Assembly: GCA_030429565.1 (NCBI GenBank)
Contig: JAUIFE010000001.1
Location: 1,116,001 to 1,180,000, forward strand
Length of the DNA stretch: 64,000 nucleotides
Reading direction: 5' to 3'
Origin: Holophagae bacterium
GTDB taxonomy: Bacteria > Acidobacteriota > Holophagae > Acanthopleuribacterales > Acanthopleuribacteraceae
The position numbers and the translations under genes were made by a program. The notes beneath the pieces were generated by a model. It made no database searches. It saw nothing but the letters and a program-made list of their open reading frames with translations, and was not told the origin of the DNA. This document shows, piece by piece, positions 16,550 through 25,730 of the stretch (positions are counted from its first letter, which is position 1; each line of letters begins with the position of its first letter).

Positions 16550-17775
16550 CGCGACGCGTGGTGATCACCGGCGCGGCCGGATTGTGCCCACTCGGGCAAA
16601 GCTGGCCGGAGATTCGCGACGCGTTACAAAACCGCCGCTCCGGCGTCACCCAAGCTGAGGAATGGGCGGAGGTCAAGGGCCTGCGTACCCGTTTGGCCGC
16701 CGGCGTTCCCAACTTTCGCCGCCCCAAACACTACGCCCGCAAACAAGTACGCGGCATGGGACGGGTCTCACTAATGTCGGTGTGCGCGGCCGAACAAGCG
16801 CTGACCCAAGCGGGCCTGCTCAACGACCCGCTGCTGCAATCGGGCCGTTGCGGCGTCAGTTTCGGTTCCACCTCGGGTTCACCACCGGCGATTGAAACCT
16901 ACGCCGAAAAAATTGCGGTCTCGCAATCACTGGAAGGCATCACCTCCAGCGAGTACCTGCGCCTTATGAGCCACACGACAGCCGCCAACTTAGCGTACTT
17001 CTTCGCGGTGCGCGGGCGCGTCATCCCCACCAATTCGGCGTGTACTTCCGGCAGCCAAGGCATTGGTTTTGCCTATGACGCCGTGCGCCACGGTTTACAA
17101 GACATCATGATCGCGGGCGGTGCTGAAGAGCTGCACGTCATCTGCACAGCGGTGTTCGACATTCTCTACGCGACCTCAACCCGCAACGACGCGCCGCACG
17201 AACAGCCGCGCCCCTTTGACCGAGCACGCGACGGGCTGGTCGTTGGCGAAGGCGCGGGCGTGTTGATCCTGGAATCACTGGAGCACGCCCAACAACGCGG
17301 CGCAACCATCCTGGCCGAACTGGTGGGATTCGCAACCAACTGCGACGGCCGTCACGTGGTCAACCCCAACCCCGACACGATGCAGGCGGTCATGCAACAG
17401 GCGCTGGACGATGCCGGACTGCAACCGGACCAAATCGATTACGTGTCGGCGCACGGCACGGCCACCGAAGTCGGCGACATTGCCGAAAGCAACGCCACAG
17501 CGGCCTTGTTCGGCACGCACCCAATGTTCTCCACGATCAAGGGTTACATGGGTCACACGCTAGGCGCATGCGGGGCGCTCGAAGCGATGACGGCCATCTA
17601 CAACCTCAGCGAAAACTGGCTCCCCGGCAACCTCAACCTGGACGAAATCGACCCACGTTGCGGCGCACTCAACTACCTCAACGAAACCCGCGACTTCCAC
17701 GGCCAAACGGTGATGAGCAACAACTTCGCATTCGGCGGCGTGAACACCTCACTTATTTTTTCGCGTTACGGCTGA
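16546..17775 (+). CDS. beta-ketoacyl-ACP synthase (FabF-like)
   Basis: A 409-residue thiolase-fold condensing enzyme with the full catalytic triad: Cys166 in NSACTSGSQGIG, His303 in SAHGTATEVGD and His337 in GYMGHTLGACGA. The active-site Cys shows it is a true ketosynthase and not a chain-length factor. It is the last gene of the ammonia-lyase/thioesterase/ketoreductase operon. No acyl carrier protein or chain-length factor is in the window, so the pathway must be completed elsewhere. It is convergent with the ATP-grasp gene, overlapping by 10 nt. Confidence 0.92.
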   Translation: MTRRVVITGAAGLCPLGQSWPEIRDALQNRRSGVTQAEEWAEVKGLRTRLAAGVPNFRRPKHYARKQVRGMGRVSLMSVCAAEQALTQAGLLNDPLLQSGRCGVSFGSTSGSPPAIETYAEKIAVSQSLEGITSSEYLRLMSHTTAANLAYFFAVRGRVIPTNSACTSGSQGIGFAYDAVRHGLQDIMIAGGAEELHVICTAVFDILYATSTRNDAPHEQPRPFDRARDGLVVGEGAGVLILESLEHAQQRGATILAELVGFATNCDGRHVVNPNPDTMQAVMQQALDDAGLQPDQIDYVSAHGTATEVGDIAESNATAALFGTHPMFSTIKGYMGHTLGACGALEAMTAIYNLSENWLPGNLNLDEIDPRCGALNYLNETRDFHGQTVMSNNFAFGGVNTSLIFSRYG

Positions 17776-19313
17776 ACCACGCCGGCGGTTTCTTCGTGCA
17801 GAATGCGACGCGTCCGGTCGAACAAAGCCTGGGCTGCGACGGCATCGGCGCCAATACAAACGGCGCCCAGTTTGCCAAACTCAGACAATGCGCCAATCAA
17901 ATGAAACACAACGCCTTCCTGGCCGGCACCGTGAAAGTGCAAATCCCGACAAACCGAGATGTCGATAAGATCTTCAGGGGAAAGACCGATGAAACGCGGA
18001 TCTTCCAAGTTGTCTGACGCAACATAAAAACGCGTTTCGCCCGACGGCGTACGATACAACCCGCTCTCCGCATCGAAGGAACCGTCAGCCAAGTAATCCA
18101 GCATCATAAACGGATGGGTGGTGCCGCCTTTGCGCAGATTAATCTCAATGGCGTAATTCAACCACTGATCGCCCTGACGCACGGTAATGAAATCGACCCC
18201 AAACCGGCCGACCACACCTTTGGCGGCTAAAACGGCGCCAACCTTGGCACCAGCCGCTTGAATGGCGAGACGGTAAGCATCGCCGGCGGGAAAGGTACAG
18301 CCCAAAAAAATCTGGCCGCCAGGGCCGCCCAAAACTTGGTCATGTGTTGAAATGATGCGCACCGCCGCCATGGGATTAATCCGGCACTGCACAGAGGGTG
18401 AGAATTTGGGATCGCCCTCAATCCAAGCCTCGACAATGCCGCCCATGCGGCGAAACTTGTCGATAAAACCCGACCAGGTTTCGTCTTTGGCCTCACAACG
18501 CAACCTGGCCGGCACTTGCGCGGCGTACCAAGCCACATCCGGCACTTCGCCAGGCTCGATGTCAAAACGGAACAAGGCGTTGCCCTCACCCGAAAAACCT
18601 TCGTTGAGCTTGACGACCGCCTTGCGAAGGTGCGGGTTACGCGCACGCAAATCGGCAAGCGCTTGAAAGAGATCGCGTTCGTCGCGCAAATCTTCGAAGC
18701 CGTCGGCGGTGAGCACGCCGGCCTCACGGAAACAACGGCGGCCACCGGATTTCGAACCCCAGCTCAACAGATCGGGATCACAGCCGTAAATCGGCAACCC
18801 CAGTAGAACGGCCAAGCTGCGTTCCCACTCAGACACGTTAAAACAGGACAAATGGGCATTCTCGGGTGCGACAATTTCCGCACGAATACGCTGCAATAAA
18901 CGCGGCCGCTCTAGAATTTTCTGCGTGAGTGGCTTGGGCGAACCGTCGTAACAGTTCAGCAGCAGCAAACGCTGCCGTGCATGCTGCAGGGGCACACCTT
19001 GCAAAAGGTTTAAAAAGTAATCGACGACACTGGGCGCAATCGCTTGACTGGTGAGGTAAATAATTTTGGTACGCGGCAAACGCAAAAGGGTCAACATGCA
19101 CAACATGCGTTCTTCGTAATGATGCACACCGTCAATTTTCTGCAGGGTGGCGGCGTCCATGCTCAAGCTGGGCACAATCACAACGGTGCGCGGCTTCATC
19201 GGATCAGAAAAAACACGCTGATAGAGTTCGGGCAAACGTCCCTGCAATGCTGTAAAGGCCTCGCGTTCAGCACCCGAACCGACGGCGGGCCCCGCCGCAC
19301 CTAATGAAACCAA
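17766..19313 (-). CDS. ATP-grasp ligase (PGM1-like peptide ligase)
   Basis: A 515-residue protein. The middle part (about 200-370) has ATP-grasp features: AVVKLNEGFSGEGNALF as the nucleotide-binding loop and YAIEINLRKGGTTHPFMM with Glu/Asn metal ligands. The EINLRKGGTTHP block is the one I associate with the PGM1 family (pheganomycin peptide ligase), whose members join an amino group to a carboxylate using ATP. The first 200 residues form a separate domain of unknown function. The start is TTG 19313, supported by GGAGGAGG five nt upstream. Substrate unknown. It sits tail to tail with the ketosynthase gene, so membership of that pathway is only a possibility. Confidence 0.75.
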   Translation of the reverse strand: MVSLGAAGPAVGSGAEREAFTALQGRLPELYQRVFSDPMKPRTVVIVPSLSMDAATLQKIDGVHHYEERMLCMLTLLRLPRTKIIYLTSQAIAPSVVDYFLNLLQGVPLQHARQRLLLLNCYDGSPKPLTQKILERPRLLQRIRAEIVAPENAHLSCFNVSEWERSLAVLLGLPIYGCDPDLLSWGSKSGGRRCFREAGVLTADGFEDLRDERDLFQALADLRARNPHLRKAVVKLNEGFSGEGNALFRFDIEPGEVPDVAWYAAQVPARLRCEAKDETWSGFIDKFRRMGGIVEAWIEGDPKFSPSVQCRINPMAAVRIISTHDQVLGGPGGQIFLGCTFPAGDAYRLAIQAAGAKVGAVLAAKGVVGRFGVDFITVRQGDQWLNYAIEINLRKGGTTHPFMMLDYLADGSFDAESGLYRTPSGETRFYVASDNLEDPRFIGLSPEDLIDISVCRDLHFHGAGQEGVVFHLIGALSEFGKLGAVCIGADAVAAQALFDRTRRILHEETAGVVQP

Positions 19314-19506
19314 ACCAACCTCCTCCGCACGAAAGCGACCAACACCACAGCCGATCGATAGCTTGATATAGCCAGACCATTAGCCCCCAACAGCAGGGGC
19401 GTCGTCCGCCAAAAACGTCGGCAAACACGTGAGATACAAGGGTTTCGCCCTATTATTTAGGCTTAACGACAGCGGAAACGCAAGGAGTTTCAAGCGAAGC
19501 TTTGTG

Positions 19507-19531
19507 AAAAAACGGTGCCGATTACCGGCAC
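19507..19531 (-). terminator. Rho-independent terminator
   Basis: On the minus strand GTGCCG-GTAAT-CGGCAC is followed by CGTTTTTT. It directly follows the gene ending at 19539. Confidence 0.7.
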
Positions 19532-19538
19532 AAGCTTG

Positions 19539-20396
19539 TCAGGATGTTACGGGATCTGTCTCGCGCTTAAGGTAATAAATCTGTTTGTGGCCACGGTCTT
19601 CGTACATCTGTCGCGTCATCTCGGCGGCAAGGAAACTGTTAAAACGTTCCATGAGATACTCGCCACCATTGTCGTCGTATCGGTAAAGCGCGTGGGGCTC
19701 GAAGCAAAATCGTTCTTCTTTAATGCAATCCAACTGCGACCAACTCAGACCGAGCTCCTTGAGCAGGGCCACCAGCGGCTCACTTGCAACCGGTTCCTCG
19801 GGTTTACTTGAGAATAGTTGAACGTCGAGCACCTGGTTCCAAGTCTCGCCATCGAAGGCTCGCGCCAGGCGAAAAGGCTGCCCCTGAAAATAAAAGCAAC
19901 AATATTCCTCGAAGTTGGGGGCGTCTCCTTCGCAGCGATAGGACCACAAGCCTTGGGGCCAAAGCAACGGGGTTGGAAAACGAAAACTGACAAGCCAAAC
20001 TTCACGCCAACCGTTTTTCCCAACATCCTCAAGCGGCATTTCAACCAGTGATTTCCAGCGATGCGGCGCGCCGTCGCTTTCCAATTGATGCAGCATCATT
20101 TCCAAATCGTAGGTGCGGAGAAAATACGGCTCTTGGTTGGGCCCGTTATCCACCGTGGCATTGACGTTCAACAGATTATTGAAAACAAACCGACCGTGGT
20201 TTTCTCTTCGCTTATCGAAACCGCTTTCCACGTAACGAACGCGGATAAACGGCCAACAGGGCGCGCCGACACGATAACTCTGAGCCTCACACCAGGCGGC
20301 GACCGCCTCCCGCGAGACCTCGCCGGCAAGCAAAGCCTTCAGGATAGCAATGGCGGAGGCAAGGTCAGCACCAGAGAGGTGGTTTAGGGTCATCAT
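19539..20396 (-). CDS. unknown protein, tandem paralogue of the upstream gene (285 aa)
   Basis: I do not recognise the family. The protein is clearly homologous to the upstream 322-aa protein across its length. Both have an N-terminal AGEVSREAVAAWCEA-type segment, a block NGPNQEPYFLRTYDL, a Trp-rich strand (REVWLVSF, then WPQGLWSYR) and a C-terminal MTRQMYEDRGHKQIYYLKR. There is no signal peptide or membrane segment. The start (20396, or the adjacent ATG 20393) follows AAAGGA and lies inside the end of the upstream gene (32-nt overlap), so the two are co-translated. Confidence 0.7.
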   Translation of the reverse strand: MMTLNHLSGADLASAIAILKALLAGEVSREAVAAWCEAQSYRVGAPCWPFIRVRYVESGFDKRRENHGRFVFNNLLNVNATVDNGPNQEPYFLRTYDLEMMLHQLESDGAPHRWKSLVEMPLEDVGKNGWREVWLVSFRFPTPLLWPQGLWSYRCEGDAPNFEEYCCFYFQGQPFRLARAFDGETWNQVLDVQLFSSKPEEPVASEPLVALLKELGLSWSQLDCIKEERFCFEPHALYRYDDNGGEYLMERFNSFLAAEMTRQMYEDRGHKQIYYLKRETDPVTS

Positions 20397-21333
20397 CCCA
20401 GTCCTTTGGCATGTAACTGCCCCAGGCTTGTGGTTTGCGGTTGAAACAAGCCGGATCCAAAAGATCGTCGGGCAGACGTTTGAGGTAATAACCCTGTTTG
20501 ACGCCGCGATCTTCGTAACTCTGGCGCGTCATTTCGGCGGCCACATAAGTGGTGAACCGTTTGACCTCATACTCCTCGCCATTTTCGTCGAGACGATAGA
20601 GGCCGTAGGGTTCAACCGGCATGCGGCGCGAATCAAAATGCTGTTTGTGATCCCAATGCACATCCAACACACGCAACAGCTCAACCAACGGCTCGCTTTT
20701 CATGACCGGATTAAAGTCGTCGGGACCAATGGTGAACATGGAAATAAAAAGGTGGTGGCGATGGGGATCGTCGGCACCCAGTGGCTTCCAAATCATCCAA
20801 GGCACATCTTGGAAGTAGAAAAAGCAATGCTCAACATACTCAATCACGCTGTCGGGGTTGCGAAACGACCACAATCCCTCGGGCCAGTAGGTCGGCCGGT
20901 TGGGATCGAAAAAGGTCACCAACCAAACCCGGTACATTTTGTTTTCGCGCATTTGCTCGGGCGACATTTCAACCAAACCGTTCCAAGAGCGCGGCTCGGG
21001 ATGGGCGAGCAACCGATCCAACATGCCCTGCAGATCGTGTTTTCTCAAAAAATAAGGGTCGGCATCCGGCCCGTTGTCCATGGCGACATTAACCTTGCGC
21101 AAGGTATCGAAGGTCCACAAACCCTCGAGGTCAAATGCTTTGTTGCCGCTGTTTTCTTCGAACTCGTGAACTTTATAAGTGTAGTCGGGGTCATCTTCCT
21201 CATAGGGCACTTTTTTGGTGCGCGCTTCGCACCAAGCGGCAACTTCTTCGCGCGATAAGTCACCCGCAATCAACCCCTTCAAAATCTCAATCATGGTGGC
21301 GACGTCTGCCTGCTTGAACTGATCCATTGCCAT
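20365..21333 (-). CDS. unknown protein, first of a tandem paralogue pair (322 aa)
   Basis: A soluble protein of unknown family, paralogous to the downstream 285-aa protein (shared AGDLSREEVAAWCEAR, NGPDADPYFLRKHDL, WPEGLWSFR and MTRQSYEDRGVKQGYYLKR). ATG 21333 has GGGAGG five nt upstream, so I prefer it to the ATG at 21366. It is rich in Trp, Tyr and acidic residues. The C-terminal 35 residues, Pro/Trp-rich (KPQAWGSYMPKDWDDD), are absent from the paralogue. The strong terminator at 21401-21449 separates the pair from leuB. Confidence 0.7.
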   Translation of the reverse strand: MAMDQFKQADVATMIEILKGLIAGDLSREEVAAWCEARTKKVPYEEDDPDYTYKVHEFEENSGNKAFDLEGLWTFDTLRKVNVAMDNGPDADPYFLRKHDLQGMLDRLLAHPEPRSWNGLVEMSPEQMRENKMYRVWLVTFFDPNRPTYWPEGLWSFRNPDSVIEYVEHCFFYFQDVPWMIWKPLGADDPHRHHLFISMFTIGPDDFNPVMKSEPLVELLRVLDVHWDHKQHFDSRRMPVEPYGLYRLDENGEEYEVKRFTTYVAAEMTRQSYEDRGVKQGYYLKRLPDDLLDPACFNRKPQAWGSYMPKDWDDDPKPPLWC

Positions 21334-21400
21334 GGGATCCTCCCTTTGCGACGTTGATGGGTTCACGAAAGGTCTGTTCCAAGCAGCAGGGCAAAACGGG

Positions 21401-21449
21401 CCAAAAAGAAACGGACAGATTGGGGCGCTTGGTCCCCCAACCTGTCCGT
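21401..21449 (-). terminator. terminator of the leuCDB operon
   Basis: The stem ACGGACAG.TTGGGG (21411-21425) pairs with CCCCAA.CTGTCCGT (21435-21449) with one mismatch and is followed on the minus strand by TTTCTTTTTGG. It lies about 30 nt after the leuB stop. Confidence 0.85.
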
Positions 21450-21478
21450 CATTTTAGCTCGTTTTTGCAGGAACCGCC

Positions 21479-22591
21479 TTAAAAGCGATAGCCAAATCCG
21501 CGCGAGCACACATTCATACAAGGTGTACTGGTGGCGACAATCTCACACACGGCGTTACCGGCTTCCTCGGTGTTGACGAAACGCTTGCCCTCGCCGGCCA
21601 AATCAGCGGTGAAGACACCTTCATGCAGAACTCGCCAGACGGCACGTTCAACGGCATCGGCCTCTTCTTCCAATTTCAACGAGTGGCGCAACAACATCGA
21701 CGCACTCAAAATGGCGGCGTAAGGATTGGCAATCCCCAGACCGGCGATGTCGGGCGCCGAACCGTGAATGGGTTCGTACAAGCCGGGTCCGTCTTCCGAC
21801 AGCGAGGCCGACGGCAACAAACCCATCGAACCGGCCAGCACGCTGGCCTCGTCGGTGAGGATATCGCCGAACATGTTCTCTGTGACAATAACGTCAAAGG
21901 AAGCCGGTTTCTGCAACAAGTGCATGGCGGCGGCATCAACCAGCATGTGCTCCACACGGACGGTCGGGAATTCTTCGCGAATGACGCGTTCAGTGGTTGC
22001 GCGCCACAAACGTGAGGTTTCCAAAACGTTGGCTTTATCAACTGACGTCAATCGTCCGCTGCGATCACGGGCGATGCGCGCCGCGACCCGCACGATGCGT
22101 TCGATTTCGGCGACGGAATAGGCGCATTCATCGGTGGCACGCTCAGCATCGCGGGTTTTTTCACCGAAATAAATGCCGCCGGTCAACTCGCGAACCACCA
22201 CCAGATCGACGTTTTCCAAACGGTCGGCCTTCAACGGCGCCGCCTCGAGCATGTCGGGATGCGGTTTCACGGGACGAATGTTGGCAAAGGCATCGAGCCC
22301 GCGCCGCAAGCGCAGCAAGCCTTGCTCAGGTCGGACTTTAGCATTTGGATCGTCCCATTTGGGACCGCCGATGGCGCCAAACAAAACCGCGTCTGATTGT
22401 TGGCAGGTGGTCAAGGTCGCTTCCGGCAAAGGATCACCGCAAGCGTCAATCGCGGCCCCGCCGACCAGCGCTTCTTCAAAGGTAAACTGGTGATCCCAAT
22501 TTTGCGCAATGACTTCTAAAACACGACGTGCCTGTCGGGTTACTTCGGGTCCAATGCCGTCACCGGCAAGGACGGCAATCTTCGCTTTCAT
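21479..22591 (-). CDS. leuB: 3-isopropylmalate dehydrogenase
   Basis: A 370-residue enzyme of the isocitrate/isopropylmalate dehydrogenase family, which oxidises and decarboxylates 3-isopropylmalate with NAD in leucine synthesis. It has the [13 protein letters not shown] terminus, substrate-binding Arg region [27 protein letters not shown] (catalytic Tyr), [15 protein letters not shown] (catalytic Lys), DNA-like [13 protein letters not shown] with metal-binding Asp, and [15 protein letters not shown] for NAD. ATG overlaps the leuD stop (ATGA, 22588-22591). The last 15 residues ([15 protein letters not shown]) extend past the usual end and contain two Cys. Confidence 0.96.
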   Translation of the reverse strand: MKAKIAVLAGDGIGPEVTRQARRVLEVIAQNWDHQFTFEEALVGGAAIDACGDPLPEATLTTCQQSDAVLFGAIGGPKWDDPNAKVRPEQGLLRLRRGLDAFANIRPVKPHPDMLEAAPLKADRLENVDLVVVRELTGGIYFGEKTRDAERATDECAYSVAEIERIVRVAARIARDRSGRLTSVDKANVLETSRLWRATTERVIREEFPTVRVEHMLVDAAAMHLLQKPASFDVIVTENMFGDILTDEASVLAGSMGLLPSASLSEDGPGLYEPIHGSAPDIAGLGIANPYAAILSASMLLRHSLKLEEEADAVERAVWRVLHEGVFTADLAGEGKRFVNTEEAGNAVCEIVATSTPCMNVCSRGFGYRF

Positions 22592-23166
22592 ACGGCTGTC
22601 TCCTCGTAAGCCTGGATGGCCGCCTCTTGTTGCAACAGAAAATCCAGGTGATCAATGCCGTGGAGCATGCAGTAGCGCGCGAAAGAATCGATGGAAAAAC
22701 CAACGCTTTCGCCGTCCTCGGCAAGGGTTATCGTTTGAGATTCGAGATCAATCGACACCGAGGTACCCGGCGCCGCGATCAGCTTGGCGTGAAACGCGGC
22801 GGGAACCACCACCGGCAACAACCCGTTTTTCAACGCATTGTTCGAGAAAATATCGGCAATGCGCGTACTGACGACGGCGCGAAAGCCCATGCCCAGCAAA
22901 GCCCAAGGCGCGTGTTCGCGCGACGAGCCACAGGCGAAATTGTCGCCCGCCACCAACACCTGAGCGGTGTTGAAAGGGGCTTGATTGAGGCGGCAATCGG
23001 GATTAAGTTCTCCTTTTTCATCGTAACGCCAATCATAAAAGGCGTTTTCACCCAAACCCTGCTTGTCGGTAATTTTTAAAAAGCGGGCCGGAATGATTTG
23101 ATCGGTGTCGATGTTGGCTTGTTCCAAAACCGCCGTGTGTGAGCTAATCCGTTGGAAAACTTCCAT
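22588..23166 (-). CDS. leuD: 3-isopropylmalate dehydratase small subunit
   Basis: A 192-residue LeuD, the swivelling domain that completes the isopropylmalate isomerase active site with LeuC. The conserved core [15 protein letters not shown] is followed by [14 protein letters not shown]. The frame is open further upstream, but ATG 23166 ([10 protein letters not shown]) has GGGAGGT before it and lies one nt after the leuC stop. Its stop overlaps the leuB start. Confidence 0.96.
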   Translation of the reverse strand: MEVFQRISSHTAVLEQANIDTDQIIPARFLKITDKQGLGENAFYDWRYDEKGELNPDCRLNQAPFNTAQVLVAGDNFACGSSREHAPWALLGMGFRAVVSTRIADIFSNNALKNGLLPVVVPAAFHAKLIAAPGTSVSIDLESQTITLAEDGESVGFSIDSFARYCMLHGIDHLDFLLQQEAAIQAYEETAV

Positions 23167-23167
23167 C

Positions 23168-24622
23168 TTAGTTACCTCCCAAGCGACGCGCGTCGCAAAC
23201 CACCCCGGTGACGGCGGCGGCGGCGGCGGTGGCCGGCCCCGCCAACAAGGTGCGACTGCCCTTACCCTGGCGGCCTTCAAAGTTACGGTTACTGGTGCTT
23301 ACGGCCAACTGACCGGGCCCAACCTGATCGCCATTCATGGCGATACACATGGAACAACTGGCCTCGCGCCACTCGGCGCCGGCGGCACGGAAGATTTGAT
23401 CAAGCCCCTCTGCCTCAGCCATGGTTTTAATTTTTTTGGAGCCGGGCACCACCAGCGTGCGCACGCCTGGCGCCACTTTACGGTCACGGAAAACAGCGGC
23501 CGCCTCACGCAAGTCGTTGATGCGCGAGTTGGTGCAGCTTCCGATAAAAACCACGTCGACCTTTTTGCCGAGCAGCGATTCGCCCGCCTCGAATTTCATG
23601 TAATCCAAAGCCTTGGCGGTCGACTCACCGTGGATTTCAGCGGGCACGGCATCGTCAATGGCCATACCCATACCGGGGTGGGTCCCAAAGGTGATCATCG
23701 GCTGCACTTTGCTTGCGTCCAGTGTCACGACACGATCAAAAACGGCGCCTTCATCGCTGACAAGGTCGCGCCAGCGCGCCACGGCTTGATCCCAAGCTTC
23801 GCCTTGCGGCGCCATCGGCCGACCTTTTAAGTAGGCAAAGGTCTTTTCGTCAGGCGCCACCAAGCCGGCACGAGCCCCGGCTTCAATCGACATGTTGCAG
23901 AGGGTCATGCGTTCGTCCATGGACAGGGCACGCACGGCTTCACCGCGGTATTCAAAAACCTGGCCGGTGCCGCCGCCGACGCCGATCTGTGCAATCAGGG
24001 CCAAGATGAGGTCCTTGGCACTTACACCCGGCTGTAAGCGACCGGTCATTTCAATCGCAGTCGTTTTGGGGCGATGCTGCAGCAAACACTGGGTCGCCAT
24101 GACATGGCCAACCTCACTGGTGCCAATCCCGAACGCCAAGGCACCAAAAGCACCATGGGTACTGGTATGGCTGTCGCCGCAAACAATCGTTTTGCCAGGC
24201 TGGGTAGCGCCCAGCTCGGGCCCGATCACGTGGACAATGCCCTGGTGCTCGGAATCAAGATCGAAAAGCTCAATACCGAAATCACGGCAATTCTCTTCTA
24301 ATTTACGCACTTGTTGCCGCGCCAAGTCGTCGACAAAAGGGAAATCACCTTCGGCGTCGGCCGGTAAAGACGGGGTGCTGTGGTCCATGGTGGCAACACA
24401 ACGGTCGGGACGCCGCACTGGTAAGCCGCGTTTGCGTAATTCGTCGAAGGCTTGCGGCGAGGTGACCTCGTGAATGAGGTGCAGGTCAATATAAAGAACG
24501 GCAGGATGGTCGGCGGTCGCCGCCTTCACTTCATGCTGTTGCCAAATTTTTTCAAACAGGGTTTGCGGGCGCTGGGACGCAGCGTGACCTGCTTGATCTG
24601 CAGAAGATGAGGGATGTGTCAA
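23168..24622 (-). CDS. leuC: 3-isopropylmalate dehydratase large subunit
   Basis: A 484-residue aconitase-family subunit that holds the 4Fe-4S cluster, with Cys in FIGSCTNSR and the pair in ASCSMCIAM. Substrate-binding motifs [19 protein letters not shown] and [12 protein letters not shown] are intact. The start is TTG 24622 (reads [10 protein letters not shown]), supported by GGAGG about 8 nt upstream. First gene of leuCDB. The leader with its attenuator lies unusually far upstream, about 590 nt. Confidence 0.96.
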   Translation of the reverse strand: MTHPSSSADQAGHAASQRPQTLFEKIWQQHEVKAATADHPAVLYIDLHLIHEVTSPQAFDELRKRGLPVRRPDRCVATMDHSTPSLPADAEGDFPFVDDLARQQVRKLEENCRDFGIELFDLDSEHQGIVHVIGPELGATQPGKTIVCGDSHTSTHGAFGALAFGIGTSEVGHVMATQCLLQHRPKTTAIEMTGRLQPGVSAKDLILALIAQIGVGGGTGQVFEYRGEAVRALSMDERMTLCNMSIEAGARAGLVAPDEKTFAYLKGRPMAPQGEAWDQAVARWRDLVSDEGAVFDRVVTLDASKVQPMITFGTHPGMGMAIDDAVPAEIHGESTAKALDYMKFEAGESLLGKKVDVVFIGSCTNSRINDLREAAAVFRDRKVAPGVRTLVVPGSKKIKTMAEAEGLDQIFRAAGAEWREASCSMCIAMNGDQVGPGQLAVSTSNRNFEGRQGKGSRTLLAGPATAAAAAVTGVVCDARRLGGN

Positions 24623-25127
24623 AAAATGACCTCCGTGGGGGATTCACCGAACGTCGCGGATCGGTGTGAGGACATACGCCGGATCGAGAAGGTGGGGTCG
24701 CCAAAAGGTAGCAGCTTGTAAGGGCGGCATCAGAATAGATCTTTATTAAGATAAGTGTCATATGAGAGTTGTCCGACACGAACAAGTCGGCACAACGAAG
24801 ACACTATCACAATACGCAAACAACATGCCGGGATCACCTCCATCAGAAAACGAAAACAGTATCATCATCGTTTTCTAACAAAGGTATCTATAGGCTCACC
24901 AAAACCGAAACAACAAGATAGCAACACCATCGACAGCACCAACAAACACGGATAAGACAAGCATCCTTCTCTTTTCAAATATTCCAAAAAGAAACCGGAT
25001 CACCTTATATTATTCGGTCGAATCGGCGAGGTCGGTGGATATCAACTTCTCTCGGCAAACACCGCCTGATTTTCAGAACAGGTCCGATGTCGCAACTTGG
25101 GTACGGTCTGGCGAACAGCCGTCGCAA
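24623..25127 (-). other. long untranslated stretch between leader and leuC
   Basis: About 500 nt between the short ORF at 25128-25190 and leuC with no convincing gene on either strand. The 66- and 77-codon frames here lack ribosome binding sites and protein-like composition. If the promoter at 25399-25428 is the main one, this is a very long 5' untranslated region; a second promoter nearer leuC is equally possible but I see no clear boxes. Confidence 0.4.
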
Positions 25128-25190
25128 TTAGGCTAGGCCGGGTAGTCGGGCCTTACCAAATCCAGTGATGGCGCGCGAAATGGAGCACAT
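25128..25190 (-). CDS. possible 20-aa ORF after the leuC attenuator
   Basis: ATG 25190 follows GGAGG (25199-25203) at 8-nt spacing. The 20-codon frame ends ARLPGLA and uses CTA for both Leu codons. It begins just downstream of the terminator, so it would be translated only in read-through transcripts. It may be chance. Confidence 0.25.
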   Translation of the reverse strand: MCSISRAITGFGKARLPGLA

Positions 25191-25209
25191 GGGGGGAACC
25201 TCCAAAAAC

Positions 25210-25248
25210 AAAAAACCCGCGTCCCTTGGGGAGTGACGCGGGTTTTTT
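25210..25248 (-). terminator. attenuator terminator of leuCDB
   Basis: A 14-bp stem: AAAAAACCCGCGTC (25210-25223 on the plus strand) pairs with GACGCGGGTTTTTT (25235-25248). In the minus-strand transcript it ends in TTTTTTGTTTTTGG. It lies 25 nt after the stop of a leader peptide and about 590 nt before leuC. The same 5' arm can pair with the end of the leader peptide frame (25277-25287), giving an exclusive antiterminator of 11 bp including three wobble pairs. Confidence 0.88.
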
Positions 25249-25272
25249 GAAACATTAAATCAGGGTATACGG

Positions 25273-25350
25273 CTATCCCACGCCACCTTCAGGCATTCCT
25301 AGAATGATTAGGTCAATGCTTAGGTTGAAGGTGATGATTGGGGAAATCAT
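25273..25350 (-). CDS. leuCDB leader peptide (25 aa)
   Basis: ATG 25350 preceded by AAGGA at 6 nt. The 25-codon frame contains three Leu codons, all the rare CTA (25321-25323, 25309-25311, 25300-25302), plus several Ile. The reading frame then runs through GGTGGCGTGGG, which is the antiterminator arm. A ribosome stalled at any CTA leaves that arm free; a ribosome reaching TAG (25273) covers it. This is the geometry of a classical leucine attenuator. Confidence 0.8.
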   Translation of the reverse strand: MISPIITFNLSIDLIILGMPEGGVG

Positions 25351-25398
25351 GGGATGTCCTTGCAGGCGGTGTAGCCCGTCCAAGTTTAAGGTTGCCCG

Positions 25399-25428
25399 AT
25401 GGTAAATTGGGTCGCCACGCTGCGTCAA
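25399..25428 (-). promoter_or_regulatory. promoter of the leuCDB leader
   Basis: On the minus strand TTGACG (25428-25423) and TACCAT (25404-25399) are 18 nt apart. The predicted start is about 42 nt before the leader peptide ATG. Confidence 0.55.
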
Positions 25429-25565
25429 GTAAAAAAAATACTTTTTTCACCGAAGCTAATTCGATGCAACAACCCCCCACCTTTTTCTTCGACTATATGA
25501 CATGGTCTCGTTCACGCCTTTTTCTTCTTTCTTTTCATCACACTTCAAAAACTCACAAAAAGTTC

Positions 25566-25593
25566 TTGCATCTTTTTTCGATGTTTTTATATG
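25566..25593 (+). promoter_or_regulatory. candidate promoter of the leuA leader
   Basis: TTGCAT (25566-25571) and TATATG (25588-25593) with a 16-nt spacer, about 50 nt before the leader peptide start. The boxes are imperfect, so position supports them more than sequence. Confidence 0.35.
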
Positions 25594-25649
25594 CTTTTGT
25601 CCAAGCTGAGCATGAAACTTTTGGTGCGCCATTTTCAAGGAGACCTTTT

Positions 25650-25730
25650 GTGAACCATTTTGTTTTTTCAAAACTGCCTTCCTCCACCGCACAGTTCAAC
25701 CTAATGCTAGCCCTACGGCCCCCGGATTGA
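25650..25730 (+). CDS. leuA leader peptide (26 aa)
   Basis: GTG 25650 with AAGGAG seven nt upstream opens a 26-codon frame ending at TGA 25730. Four Leu codons occur, and the last three are CTA within five codons (25701-25703, 25707-25709, 25713-25715), reading NLMLALRPPD at the C terminus. The frame runs into the 5' arm of the first of two overlapping hairpins. This is the arrangement of a leucine-sensing leader peptide. Confidence 0.78.
   Translation: MNHFVFSKLPSSTAQFNLMLALRPPD

Noticed and set aside
25128..25190. Remnant of a yicC-like gene (ITGFGKAR resembles the YicC N terminus)
   Set aside because: The frame stops after 20 codons and no further similarity follows in any frame, so the likeness is probably chance.
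25338..25649. A 130-codon gene including the leuA leader region
   Set aside because: Only the last 26 codons have a ribosome binding site. The upstream part is Phe/Ser/Lys-rich AT sequence containing the likely promoter.
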